Below, piece by piece: positions 16,695 through 25,021 of a stretch of 64,000 nucleotides of DNA. The stretch's first letter is position 1, and every line of letters begins with the position of its first letter. The translations under genes were made by a program, and so were the position numbers. The notes beneath the pieces are model-generated. The model worked only from the letters and a program-made list of their open reading frames with translations. It made no database searches and was not told the DNA's origin. The DNA lies in NCBI GenBank assembly GCA_958296055.1, contig CATQHS010000001.1:880277-944276 (forward strand). The letters are read 5' to 3'. This stretch comes from an uncultured Acidimicrobiales bacterium (GTDB taxonomy: Bacteria; Actinomycetota; Acidimicrobiia; Acidimicrobiales; Aldehydirespiratoraceae).

Positions 16695-17774
16695 ATGGAC
16701 CGGCCGGCAGATGTTGTGGACATCCGGCCGCTTCGGGTCGGACGGGCCCGGCGGCACCGCTTCGCTGCCGGTGTGCTGATCGTCGCCGGGCTGACCGCGG
16801 CCGCCTGCGGCCGGGGATCGACCCCGGCGGAACCGGCGGAGGCATCCGGGAGTTTTTCAGCCCCGTCCGAGCCGTCCTCCGCAGGCACGGCCCCCAGCCA
16901 ACCGGCGGCCACCACGGCCGACGAGACCAGTCCCGCGCCAGAAGCCACCGCCTCCGGGGACTCCGGCACTGAGACGGCGACCACGGCACCAGAGGACCTC
17001 GGCGCCGACGCCACCAGCCCGACACCGGAAACCACCGCCCCCGGAGAACCTGGCACCGACACCAGCACCAGCACCGAGACGGCCGCCCCGAACCCCGAAG
17101 AACCCGCCCCCGAAGAACCCGGCACCAGCCCCGCGGCCGAAACGGAAGCCCCCGAAGAACCCGCCGGTGACCGCAGCCCCGCCCCCGAAGAACCCGCTAC
17201 CGATCAGACCACCCCTACCTCGCAAGCTCCCGCCCCCGAGGACCCCGGTGCCGGCACCACTGACAGCGGTCCCGCCGCTGAGACGGAAGCCCCTGAGGAC
17301 TCCGGCGACCCCGGAATCGGCGACGGCGACCCCGCTGAGACGGTGTCCGCGGTGGCGGTGTCCGCCGACGTTCCCGACTTGGAGATGATCGACGTGGCCA
17401 CCGGCGGCCGCGTGCAGCTCGTGTCGCTGGTGACTGGCGACAAGCCGCTGCTGCTGTGGTTCTGGGCCCCGCATTGACCGATCTGCCGGGGCGAAGCCCC
17501 GATCCTCGAGCAGTTCGCTCGAGACAACGCCCACCGGCTCACCGTCATCGGCGTCGGCACCCAAGACGACTTGGACTATGCCAAGCGCTTCGTGTCCGAC
17601 ACCGGCACCACCTTCACCATGCTGTGGGACCCCACCTTCGAGTCGTGGCGCCACTACGGCGTCCAGCGCAACTCCGACCTATGGCTGCTCGACCCCAACG
17701 GCGACCGGGTAGGCGAGCGCTTCTACCGGCTCGACGAGAGCTACGTCGAAGAGCTGCTCTCCGGCCTGGCCTGA
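16695..17774 (+). CDS. Thioredoxin/TlpA-like lipoprotein, probable selenoprotein (copy 1)
   Basis: A signal peptide with a lipobox-like end (LIVAGLTAAAC, Cys near residue 38) precedes about 180 residues rich in Pro, Glu, Thr and Ala. The domain that follows is thioredoxin-like. The active-site region reads LLLWFWAPH, then an in-frame TGA (17475-17477), then PICRGEAPILEQFARDN. Family members have WCxxC at this place, so the TGA stands exactly where the first catalytic Cys would be, giving UxxC if read as selenocysteine. The frame then continues with full similarity to the family up to a TGA at 17774. Two hairpins follow the internal TGA. The paralogue at 18848 has the same TGA. I infer a membrane-anchored extracytoplasmic thiol oxidoreductase. 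Annotation that stops at 17477 would lose the catalytic half. Confidence 0.8.
17475..17523 (+). promoter_or_regulatory. In-frame UGA with candidate bacterial SECIS hairpins (copy 1)
   Basis: The UGA codon at 17475-17477 is followed by hairpin A, CGGGGC-GAA-GCCCCG (17487-17501). Hairpin B, CTCGAGC-AGTTC-GCTCGAG (17505-17523), comes next and has a perfect 7-bp stem and a 5-base loop with G as its second base. Bacterial selenocysteine insertion needs a stem-loop just inside the coding sequence after UGA, usually with a G near the start of the apical loop. Either hairpin, or both, could serve. Which one binds SelB cannot be told here. Confidence 0.65.
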
Positions 17775-17924
17775 GGCTCCGCGTGGGATGGCGCGAAATA
17801 GCTCCACGCAGGAAGTGGGGCAGCCCCGGGTGGTGACTCGGAACTTGGTTGAACGCCGTTCGGCCGTTCCGCCAGGCGATGCCTAAGCTAGGCTAGAAAT
17901 CCGATGGAGCAGAGAGGTGCAAGC

Positions 17925-18218
17925 ATGAGCAGGGCGCGAACCTCCGACACGCCATCCAACGATGCGCTTGACCTCGTCGGCGTCCCGGACTGGCAGCCCG
18001 CAGACGCGCTGGTGCCTCCCGTGGCAGCCGACGACGCGAAGGCCACGCCGGCGCCGCCTTGCGAAGAGCCGCCTTGCGAACACTTGGCGGACCAGGCTGA
18101 TTTTCTTCTCGACGCCGAGGGCTGGGAAAAATGGCTGGAGATCGTCAACAGCCCGCCCCGCGACCTGCCAGGCCTGCGCGCCTTTCTGACCAAGCCCGTT
18201 CATTGCGTGACCGAGTGA
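17925..18218 (+). CDS. TacA-like (DUF1778-type) antitoxin
   Basis: The 97-residue protein ends with the pattern FLLDAEGWEKWLEIVNSPP then LPGLRAFLTKP. This is the C-terminal toxin-neutralising region typical of DUF1778/TacA antitoxins. The usual N-terminal ribbon-helix-helix is not obvious; instead the N-terminus is Ala/Pro/Asp-rich, so DNA binding may be altered. I chose the ATG at 17925, which follows AGAGGTG at good spacing. Its stop overlaps the toxin start as GTGA, which supports co-translation. Confidence 0.75.
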   Translation: MSRARTSDTPSNDALDLVGVPDWQPADALVPPVAADDAKATPAPPCEEPPCEHLADQADFLLDAEGWEKWLEIVNSPPRDLPGLRAFLTKPVHCVTE

Positions 18219-18760
18219 CGGATAGGCAACGCGCCTATCCATCGCCGAGGCTGCTATCCAGCGCCGACAAACTGGATTCGTTCAAGTGCCAGTCCGTCAT
18301 GCAGACGGACTGGCTGCGCAACATCGCCCGCAGGGCGCACTCGACCAACACGGCGCGGGTTTACGTAGTCACTGAACCTGACAGCCCCATCGTTGTCGGC
18401 TACTACGCATGGTGCATGGCCAGCATTAGCAATGCGGAAGCGCCCAAACGAATGCTGAGCGGCGCGGGCCGCTATCCGCGGCACCCTGTCGCCTTGCTGG
18501 CTCGGCTGGGGGTCGACATCCGCCACCAAAACCGCAAGATCGGGATGAGCCTGCTGCAAGATGTTGTCAGACGCGCCGCTGAGATCAGCGGGCAGATCGG
18601 TTGTCTTGGCCTGCTGGTGCATGCCGAGACAGAAGAGGCAGCCAAGTTCTACACCCGACACATCGCGGACTTCAAACAGGCGCCGACGAACTCCACGCAT
18701 CTCGTGCTGATGCTGAGGCACGCCCGCAAAGCCCTGCAGAACCAGCCTCAGGACGGCTAG
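18215..18760 (+). CDS. GNAT toxin of the TacT type
   Basis: This is an acetyltransferase of about 181 residues. It has the toxin-family segments DSFKCQSVMQTDWL, a VVGYYAW strand, an acetyl-CoA loop in RHQNRKIGMSLL and a KFYTRHIADF C-terminal strand. TacT-type toxins acetylate the amino group of charged tRNAs and stop translation. The GTG at 18215 overlaps the antitoxin stop by four bases. The pair lies between two paralogous thioredoxin-like genes, so it may be an insertion into, or a stabiliser of, that tandem duplication. Confidence 0.82.
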   Translation: MTDRQRAYPSPRLLSSADKLDSFKCQSVMQTDWLRNIARRAHSTNTARVYVVTEPDSPIVVGYYAWCMASISNAEAPKRMLSGAGRYPRHPVALLARLGVDIRHQNRKIGMSLLQDVVRRAAEISGQIGCLGLLVHAETEEAAKFYTRHIADFKQAPTNSTHLVLMLRHARKALQNQPQDG

Positions 18761-18847
18761 CTATAGGCAGCTCTGCATTATGAAGTTTGTGCCTTGATCT
18801 GACCCAGGCTCGGTCGGCGCTCGACGGGGCCGGTAGGCTTGGCGTCG

Positions 18848-19654
18848 ATGGGCCGATACTCCGATGCTGCCGGTATCCGACCGCCTCGGACCGGGCGAGC
18901 GAGGCGAGCTGCTGGAAGCCATGTCGGCCGCGGGGCGGGTGGTTACCGCCCGCGGCAGCACCTTGCCGGTGTTGGCCGGTGTGCGCTGATCGCCGCCGCG
19001 CTAGTCGCGCTGGCCGCGGCCGCCTGCGGGGGCGGGTCAACCACAGAAGGGGCGGACGCCGCTGGCAGTTCTTCGGCACCAGTCGCCGGCGGGGCGGACT
19101 CCGGCCCGACGACGGCACCGGCTGAGACGGCCACAGCCTCTGAGCCCGGTAGCGAAGAGGCCAGCGACGAAGGGGCCGCCACCACCGAAGACCCCGGCGG
19201 CGAGGGCTCCGAGGGCGCCGGTGGAGCCGCAGTGGCCGTGGCCGCCGATGTTCCCGACTTTGAGATGGTCGACGTGGCCTCCGGTGCCAGCGTGCAGCTC
19301 GTTTCGCTGGTGACCGGCGACAAGCCGCTGCTGCTGTGGTTCTGGGCCCCGCATTGACCGATCTGCCGGGGCGAAGCCCCGATCCTCGAGCAGTTCGCTC
19401 GAGACAACGCCCACCGGCTCACCGTCATCGGCATCGGCGCCCAAGACGACCTCGACATGGCCCAAAGCTTCGTGACCGGCACCGGCACCACCTTCACCAT
19501 GCTGTGGGACCCCACCTCTGAGTCGTGGCGCCACTACGGCGTCCAGCGCAACTCCGACCTATGGCTGCTCGACCCCAACGGCAACCGGGTAGGCGAGCGC
19601 TTCTACCGACTCGACGAGGACTACGTGGAAGAGCTGCTGTCCGGCCTGGTCTGA
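18848..19654 (+). CDS. Thioredoxin/TlpA-like lipoprotein, probable selenoprotein (copy 2)
   Basis: This is the paralogue of the gene at 16695. The signal peptide ends LAAAACGGGS near residue 60, and the linker is much shorter (about 70 residues). The thioredoxin-like domain again reads LLLWFWAPH, in-frame TGA (19355-19357), then PICRGEAPILEQFARDN, and continues in frame to the TGA at 19654. The last 98 codons are closely similar to copy 1 with scattered, mostly conservative differences, while linkers and N-termini have diverged strongly. Retention of the same internal TGA in both, with coding sequence conserved on both sides, argues for recoding and against a random nonsense mutation. The likely role is extracytoplasmic thiol-disulfide or peroxide chemistry. 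Confidence 0.8.
19355..19403 (+). promoter_or_regulatory. In-frame UGA with candidate bacterial SECIS hairpins (copy 2)
   Basis: The arrangement is the same as in copy 1: UGA at 19355-19357, hairpin A CGGGGC-GAA-GCCCCG at 19367-19381 and hairpin B CTCGAGC-AGTTC-GCTCGAG at 19385-19403. The whole block from UGA through hairpin B is identical in the two copies, although sequence further downstream differs. Confidence 0.65.
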
Positions 19655-19701
19655 GGCCCGGCGGTCCGCCAACATCGCCCGCACAGCATTATTCACCGGG
19701 T

Positions 19702-19733
19702 GTTCACCCGAATTAACCGGCGGTTCAGGCGCC
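19702..19733 (+). promoter_or_regulatory. Candidate PHO box upstream of pstS
   Basis: GTTCACCCGAA (19702-19712), a weaker TTAACC-type unit and GTTCAGGCGCC (19723-19733) are spaced about one helical turn apart. Streptomyces PhoP boxes are direct 11-base repeats resembling GTTCAYYYRSG, and the first unit fits well. Location about 150 bp upstream of the pstS start supports phosphate-starvation control, but it is a visual match only. Confidence 0.4.
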
Positions 19734-19878
19734 TCTGAATTGCCCGAAACCTGGCCCGTTTATCTTGCGGGGCGGTTCGCGGAGTGCGGGCCCGATCGCC
19801 TTGCGAGGCGGTCGCCATTGTCAATTCCAGTTCCCAAATTTCCAGTTCCCCACCAGTTCCCCAAGGAAAGGGTCTTTA

Positions 19879-20925
19879 ATGCGCAAGTCAAGGCGTCGGC
19901 GTCTGATGCTGCCGGCCATCTGTGTGAGCTTCCTGCTGTTGGCCTCAGCCTGCGGCAGCGACAACGGCGATAACGAAACGTCGTCGTCCAGCGGATCCAG
20001 CGACGCATCCAACGACGGCAGCAACAGCAACGACGAAGCCGCCAGCGTGTCGGGCAACGTCACCATCTCGGGCTCGTCCACGGTGGAGCCGATCTCGATC
20101 CGGGTGGCCGAGTTGTTCGAGGATGTGGCCCCGGACGTGTCGGTCACCGTCGACGGCCCCGGCACCGGCGACGGGTTCAAGCTGTTCTGCGAGGGCGAGA
20201 CCGACATCTCCGACGCCTCCCGCCAGATCAAAGACACGGAGAAGGCCTCCTGCTTCGAGAACGGCGTCGACAACATCGTCGAGCTCAAGGTGGGCGTGGA
20301 CGGCATCGCGGTAATGACCAGCGCGGCCAACACCGCGGTGGAGTGCCTGAGCTTCGAGCAGTTGTTCGCCCTCATCGGCCCGGCCGGCGAGGGCACCAAA
20401 ACCTGGGGCGAGGCCTCGCCGGGCCTGCCCGACACCCCCCTCGACGTGTTCGGCCCCGGCGAGGAGTCCGGCACCTTCGACTCGTTCCTGGAGATCGTCT
20501 TCGAGGACCTGGCCGAGGAGCAGGGCCTCGAGGCCACCACCCGCACCGACTACAGCCCCTCGGGCGACGACAACGTCATCCTCCAGGGCATCCAGTCCAG
20601 CGACACCAGCCTGGGCTGGACGGGCTTCGCCTTCGCGGTCAACGCCCAAAACGTGAGGCTGATCCCCGTCGACGGCGGCGACGGCAACTGCGTCGAGCCC
20701 ACCCCGGACTCCATCGCCTCCAACCAGTACCCGATCAGCCGGGACCTGTGGATATACGTGAACGCGGACAAAGCCGCGGCCAACCCGGCCGTGACCGCCT
20801 ACATCGACTTCTACGTCACCGAGGGCCTCAAGCAGGCGGTGGGCGAGGTCGGCTACGTGCCCCTCACCGACGCGGCCCAAGCCGAGACCCAGGGCCGCTG
20901 GAACGCCATGGAGACCATCAGTTGA
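19879..20925 (+). CDS. pstS: Phosphate ABC transporter substrate-binding lipoprotein
   Basis: The 348-residue protein starts MRKSRRRRLMLP with a lipoprotein signal ending LLLASAC, then a Ser/Asp/Asn-rich tether. The phosphate-binding fold follows, with family motifs ISGSSTVEPI, VDGPGTGDGFKLFCEGETDISDASR and PGEESGTFDSF. It captures phosphate outside the membrane for PstCA. I chose the ATG at 19879, preceded by AAGGAAAGG. It is the first gene of pstS-pstC-pstA-pstB-phoU-kinase, all in one direction. Confidence 0.95.
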   Translation: MRKSRRRRLMLPAICVSFLLLASACGSDNGDNETSSSSGSSDASNDGSNSNDEAASVSGNVTISGSSTVEPISIRVAELFEDVAPDVSVTVDGPGTGDGFKLFCEGETDISDASRQIKDTEKASCFENGVDNIVELKVGVDGIAVMTSAANTAVECLSFEQLFALIGPAGEGTKTWGEASPGLPDTPLDVFGPGEESGTFDSFLEIVFEDLAEEQGLEATTRTDYSPSGDDNVILQGIQSSDTSLGWTGFAFAVNAQNVRLIPVDGGDGNCVEPTPDSIASNQYPISRDLWIYVNADKAAANPAVTAYIDFYVTEGLKQAVGEVGYVPLTDAAQAETQGRWNAMETIS

Positions 20926-20995
20926 CGACCCCGCCGGCGCGCCCATCGGCCGAACTGATGCCAGCGACGACCCCGCCGACGCGCCCATCGGCCGA
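20924..20995. repeat. Direct repeat between pstS and pstC
   Basis: A 30-base segment starting GACGACCCCGCCGGCGCG occurs at 20924-20953 and again, with one visible change, at 20966-20995, giving a 42-bp period. The first copy overlaps the pstS stop codon. It fills most of the pstS-pstC gap. Confidence 0.8.
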
Positions 20996-21022
20996 GCCGC
21001 GGCTGCGGTAGGTTTCCCGCCC

Positions 21023-22174
21023 GTGACCGACGCGAGCCTCATCGGCGCCGTCCCTCCCACCCTCGAAACGCTGCGCATATCGAAGGGGAGGCGGCGCCGT
21101 GAGGTTCTCGTCCGCTGGACCCTGCTGCTGGCCGCCCTGGTGTCGGTGGTGGTGAGCGCCCTGATCCTGTGGAGCCTGTTCCGGGAGGCGTGGACGTTCA
21201 TCACCGGGGTGGTCTGGGCCGAGACCTGGGGCCAGTCGGGATGGTTCCCCCGCCGGGGGATCTACGACATACCCACCATCGTGGTGCCCACGGTGATCGT
21301 CACCGCCATCGCCATGGTGGTGGCCGGGCCCATCGGCCTGGGGGCGGCCGTGTACCTGTCGGAGTACGCCCGGGCCGGGGTGCGGGCCTGGGTGAAGCCG
21401 GTCCTGGAGATCCTGGCCGGCATCCCGTCGGTGGTGCTGGGGTTCTTCGCCCTCACCTGGATCGCCCCCAACCTGGTGGGCCGGATCGGCAAGCCCGCCC
21501 TTCTGACGGTGGGCCTGGGGGTGCTCGGGCTCTACGCGGCGGTGGCCGGGTTCTTCGCCTGGTCCCGGCTGAAGCGGTACCGGGACGGGTCGAGCGACTC
21601 GTCGGCCCTCATCGGCGTGGTCGGGGCCGCGGCCCTGCTGGCCGCCATGGGGGTGGGCTACCTGTTCTGGCTGCTGAGCCTGCTGGGCGACTTCGCCCCG
21701 GCCCGGGCCGGGTCGCTGGCCGCGGCCGGCATCGGGGTGGGCCTGCTCACCATCCCGCTGGTGGCCTCGGTGTCCGAGGACGCCATGGCCGCGGTGCCCG
21801 AGCACCTGCGGGAGGCCTCGGCCGGGCTGGGGGCCCGCCGGATGGCCACCGCCACCAAGGTGGTGGTGCCCGCGGCCATATCGGGCATCGTGGCCGCCTT
21901 CATAGTGGCCACCTCCCGGGCCATCGGCGAGACGATGGTGGTGTTCATGGCCGGCGGGGCCGCCGACGCGGCCCGGTTCACCGACTCCCCCTTCGAGGGG
22001 GGGTTGACCATGACCGCGGCCATGGCGTCGCTGGCGTCGGGCACCGACAGCGTGGTGGGCGAGGGTCTCACCTTCCAGAGCCTGTACTTCGTGGGGCTGC
22101 TGCTGTTCGTCATCACCTTGGCCCTCAACGTCGTGGCCGCCCGGTTCGTGGACCGGGTGCGCGAGCAGTACTAG
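21023..22174 (+). CDS. pstC: Phosphate ABC transporter permease PstC
   Basis: The 383-residue membrane protein has a first TM helix at about 30-52. The inner-membrane transport domain carries the permease signature around EHLREASAGLGARRMATATKVVVPAAISGIVAA-type sequence (the EAA loop, near residue 265). It forms the channel with PstA. The central region between TM3 and TM4 is longer than in the E. coli protein and contains an extra hydrophobic pair. The GTG start at 21023 gives the expected N-terminus. Confidence 0.93.
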   Translation: MTDASLIGAVPPTLETLRISKGRRRREVLVRWTLLLAALVSVVVSALILWSLFREAWTFITGVVWAETWGQSGWFPRRGIYDIPTIVVPTVIVTAIAMVVAGPIGLGAAVYLSEYARAGVRAWVKPVLEILAGIPSVVLGFFALTWIAPNLVGRIGKPALLTVGLGVLGLYAAVAGFFAWSRLKRYRDGSSDSSALIGVVGAAALLAAMGVGYLFWLLSLLGDFAPARAGSLAAAGIGVGLLTIPLVASVSEDAMAAVPEHLREASAGLGARRMATATKVVVPAAISGIVAAFIVATSRAIGETMVVFMAGGAADAARFTDSPFEGGLTMTAAMASLASGTDSVVGEGLTFQSLYFVGLLLFVITLALNVVAARFVDRVREQY

Positions 22175-22198
22175 GCGGGGCGGGGCGGGCAGAGGCTG

Positions 22199-23161
22199 AT
22201 GATCAGCCGCCTCGTGGACGACCGGGCCCGCTCGGCCATCGCCGGCTCGATTCGCAGCCGCCGGGTCGACGTCCGGGGCGCGCTGTTCCGAAGCCTGCTG
22301 CAGAGCGCCCTGGTGCTGACCCTGCTGATCCTGGCCGTCCTGCTGGTCAGCGTGTTCACCGACAGTTGGAGCCAGATCAGCGGGCGCCTCGGCGATTTCT
22401 TGTCCGGCACCCTGCGGTCCCGTTCCAGCGACGGCGGGCTCGGGGTCCATCAGGGCATCTACGGCTCGCTGTGGATCGGCGTCATCGTGGCCGTGCTCGC
22501 CTTCCCCATCGGGATCGGGGCTGCCGTCTACCTGGAGGAGTACGCCCCCCGCAACCGGTTCACCTCCTTCATTGAGGTCAACATCCGCAACCTGGCCGGG
22601 GTGCCCTCGGTGGTGTACGGGCTGCTGGGCCTGGCCATCCTGGTCAACGGCGACATCTTCGGGCTGGACCGGCTGACCGGCGGGCGCTCCACCCTGTCGG
22701 CCGGGATCACCCTGGCCGTGCTGGTGCTGCCCATAGTGATCATCACCTCCGGCGAGGCGTTCCGGGCCGTGCCCAACGAGCTGCGGGAGGGGGCCTACGG
22801 GGTGGGGGCCACCCGCTGGGAGATGATCCGGACCCAGGTCCTGCCCTACGCCGCCCCCGGCATCCTCACCGGCACGCTGCTGTCGATGGCCCGGGCGGTG
22901 GGTGAGGCCGCGCCGCTGATCCTGGTGGGGGCGGTTACCGGCCGGCTGGGGGACAACCCGGCCCTGCTCGACCTGGGGGCTCTCGCCGACCGCTTCACCG
23001 CGCTGCCCATCGTCATCACGAGCTGGACCCAGCAGTCGGGCCGCGACGTGGGGTTCGCGGCCGCGGCCGCCGGGGCCATTGTGGTGCTGCTGGTGTTCGT
23101 GCTGATAATGAACTCGGCGGCCATCGGGCTGCGCAACCGGTTCGAGAAGAAGAGAGGCTGA
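22199..23161 (+). CDS. pstA: Phosphate ABC transporter permease PstA
   Basis: The 320-residue partner permease has about six membrane helices. Family segments include GIYGSLWIGVIVAV, YLEEYAPRNRFTSFIEVNIRNLAGVPS and an EAA-type loop, NELREGAYGVGATRWE. It is separated from pstC by 24 bp and from pstB by 18 bp, consistent with one transcript. Confidence 0.93.
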   Translation: MISRLVDDRARSAIAGSIRSRRVDVRGALFRSLLQSALVLTLLILAVLLVSVFTDSWSQISGRLGDFLSGTLRSRSSDGGLGVHQGIYGSLWIGVIVAVLAFPIGIGAAVYLEEYAPRNRFTSFIEVNIRNLAGVPSVVYGLLGLAILVNGDIFGLDRLTGGRSTLSAGITLAVLVLPIVIITSGEAFRAVPNELREGAYGVGATRWEMIRTQVLPYAAPGILTGTLLSMARAVGEAAPLILVGAVTGRLGDNPALLDLGALADRFTALPIVITSWTQQSGRDVGFAAAAAGAIVVLLVFVLIMNSAAIGLRNRFEKKRG

Positions 23162-23179
23162 GAGGGGCTTAATCTCGCC

Positions 23180-24157
23180 GTGACCGATATCACTGCCGAT
23201 ACCACTGTTGACGCCGGTGCCGGTGCCACTGTCGGCGCCGCCGCCGGGGGGGCCGCCGCCGTCGGCATCGGGGCGGCCGCCGCACCGCCCGCGACCGCTG
23301 CGCCCGCCTCCCCCGCGGTCCCCGCGCCCGATGCCGCCGCGCTCGGGCTCGCCGGGGCCGCCGAGCCTGCCCCCGACCGGCACACGGTCTTTTGCACCCG
23401 CGACCTGAACGTCTACTACGGCCAGTTCCGGGCGGTGCGCGATGTCACCTTCGACGTGTGCCAGCACGAGATCACCGCGCTCATCGGGCCGTCGGGATGC
23501 GGCAAGACCACGGTGCTGCGGTGCTACAACCGGATGAACGACCTGATCGACGGGGCCAGGGTCACCGGCACCATCGAGTACCACGGACTGGACCTCTACG
23601 ACGAGCGGGTGGACGCGGTGGAGGTGCGGCGCCGCATCGGCATGGTCTTCCAGAAGCCCAACCCGTTCCCCAAGTCGATCTATGACAACGTGGCCTACGG
23701 GCCCCGGGTGGCGGGTCAGCGCAAGGGCCTGGACGAGGTGGTGGAGGGCTCGCTCACCAAGGCGGCGCTGTGGGATGAGGTGAAGGACCGCCTGGGCGAC
23801 TCCGCCTTCGGGCTGTCGGGCGGCCAGCAGCAGCGGCTGTGCATCGCCCGGGCCATCGCCGTGGACCCCGACGTGCTGCTGATGGACGAGCCCTGCTCGG
23901 CCCTCGACCCCATCGCCACCGCCCGGATCGAGGACCTCATGCAGGAGATCAAGCGGGAGTACACCATCGTCATCGTCACCCACAACATGCAGCAGGCAGC
24001 CCGGGTGAGCGACATGACCGCCTTCTTCACCGCCGAGATCCACTCCGAGAACGACACCCGCACCGGCATCTTGGTGGAGTGCGACCACACCAAAACCATC
24101 TTCTCCAACCCGTCCGACGAGCGGACCGAGAACTACGTGACCGGCCGGTTCGGTTAG
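23180..24157 (+). CDS. pstB: Phosphate ABC transporter ATPase PstB with Ala-rich N-terminal extension
   Basis: The ABC domain starts near residue 72 ([16 protein letters not shown]). It has Walker [10 protein letters not shown], a Q loop in [16 protein letters not shown], the signature LSGGQQQRL and Walker [14 protein letters not shown]. It powers phosphate import. The first 70 residues, rich in Ala, Gly, Pro and Thr, are not part of the family. A start inside this stretch is possible, but no better ATG, GTG or ribosome site is evident near the domain. The total length of 325 exceeds the usual 250-270. Confidence 0.93.
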   Translation: MTDITADTTVDAGAGATVGAAAGGAAAVGIGAAAAPPATAAPASPAVPAPDAAALGLAGAAEPAPDRHTVFCTRDLNVYYGQFRAVRDVTFDVCQHEITALIGPSGCGKTTVLRCYNRMNDLIDGARVTGTIEYHGLDLYDERVDAVEVRRRIGMVFQKPNPFPKSIYDNVAYGPRVAGQRKGLDEVVEGSLTKAALWDEVKDRLGDSAFGLSGGQQQRLCIARAIAVDPDVLLMDEPCSALDPIATARIEDLMQEIKREYTIVIVTHNMQQAARVSDMTAFFTAEIHSENDTRTGILVECDHTKTIFSNPSDERTENYVTGRFG

Positions 24158-24170
24158 CCCCTGATGACCC

Positions 24171-24238
24171 CTGACGACCCTGAGACCCTGACGACCCTGA
24201 GACCCTGACGACCCTGAGACCCTGACGACCCTGAGACC
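24171..24238. repeat. Four 17-bp tandem repeats between pstB and phoU
   Basis: Units of CTGACGACCCTGAGACC start at 24171, 24188, 24205 and 24222 and are identical. A degenerate partial unit flanks each side. They occupy most of the 101-bp pstB-phoU gap. There is no dyad symmetry that would make a strong hairpin. Confidence 0.88.
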
Positions 24239-24258
24239 CCGATGACTGCGAGACCGCC

Positions 24259-24978
24259 ATGACCGAAGAGACCCGCAGGACGTTCCACGAGGATCTCGAC
24301 TCGGTCCGCGACCAGATCATCCAGTTGGGGGCGTCGGCCACCGAGGCCGGGGCCCGGGCCACCCAGGCCCTGCTGGACGGCAACCTGGTGGCGGCCCAGG
24401 CCATCATCGACGGCGACGACCGGCTCGACGCCGCCGCGGTGGAGATCGAGGAGAACTGCCAGTTGCTGCTGGCCCTCCAGCAGCCCATGGCCATCGATCT
24501 GCGCCGCATCCTGGCCGCCATCTGGATAACGGCGGAACTGGAGCGCATCGGCGACCTGGCCTGCAACATCTGCAAGGGCACCCGGCGGGTTTTCGGGACT
24601 GAGTTCTCGCCCCGGGTCCGGGGCCTGATCGCGGAGATGAGCGACGAGGCGCTGCGCCTGACCCGGCTGGGGGTGGACGCCTACGTGGACGAGGACGAGG
24701 GCCTGGCCGCGGCCCTCGACGACATCGACGACCGGCTCGACACCCTTCACGCCGACTTCGTGCAGGTGCTACTCGAGCATCGGGGCGAGGGGGGGCTCGA
24801 TCTCCAGCCCGCGGTGCAGCTCGCCCTCGTCGCCCGCTATTACGAGCGGATCGGCGATCACGCGGTGAACATCGGGGAGCGGGTGCGCTACCTGGTGACC
24901 GGCTGGAAGCAGGAGCACGCCGGCGCGGCCCGCGAGCACGAGCGCCTGCGGCGCGGGCTCTCGGAGGACCCGGCTTGA
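24259..24978 (+). CDS. phoU: Phosphate signalling regulator PhoU
   Basis: The 239-residue protein is all-helical with two PhoU repeats. The metal-binding-type signatures are ELERIGDLACNICKG in the first repeat and YYERIGDHAVNIGERV in the second. PhoU links the Pst transporter to the sensor kinase and restrains Pho signalling when phosphate is plentiful. Its place between pstB and a PhoR/SenX3-like kinase gene fits this role. Confidence 0.95.
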   Translation: MTEETRRTFHEDLDSVRDQIIQLGASATEAGARATQALLDGNLVAAQAIIDGDDRLDAAAVEIEENCQLLLALQQPMAIDLRRILAAIWITAELERIGDLACNICKGTRRVFGTEFSPRVRGLIAEMSDEALRLTRLGVDAYVDEDEGLAAALDDIDDRLDTLHADFVQVLLEHRGEGGLDLQPAVQLALVARYYERIGDHAVNIGERVRYLVTGWKQEHAGAAREHERLRRGLSEDPA

Positions 24979-25021
24979 GGGGCGCGGGCCCGCGGCGGGG
25001 CGCGGAGGGTTGCCCGGCGCC

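Noticed and set aside
16695-19654. Reading both TGA-interrupted genes as pseudogenes
   Set aside because: The same TGA in two diverged paralogues at the catalytic Cys position, with conserved frame on both sides and hairpins after it, fits recoding better. It remains possible if the genome lacks the Sec machinery.
20918-24088. A 1056-codon minus-strand frame across pstCAB
   Set aside because: It is antisense to three clear transporter genes and has a His/Gly/Gln-rich composition typical of shadows.
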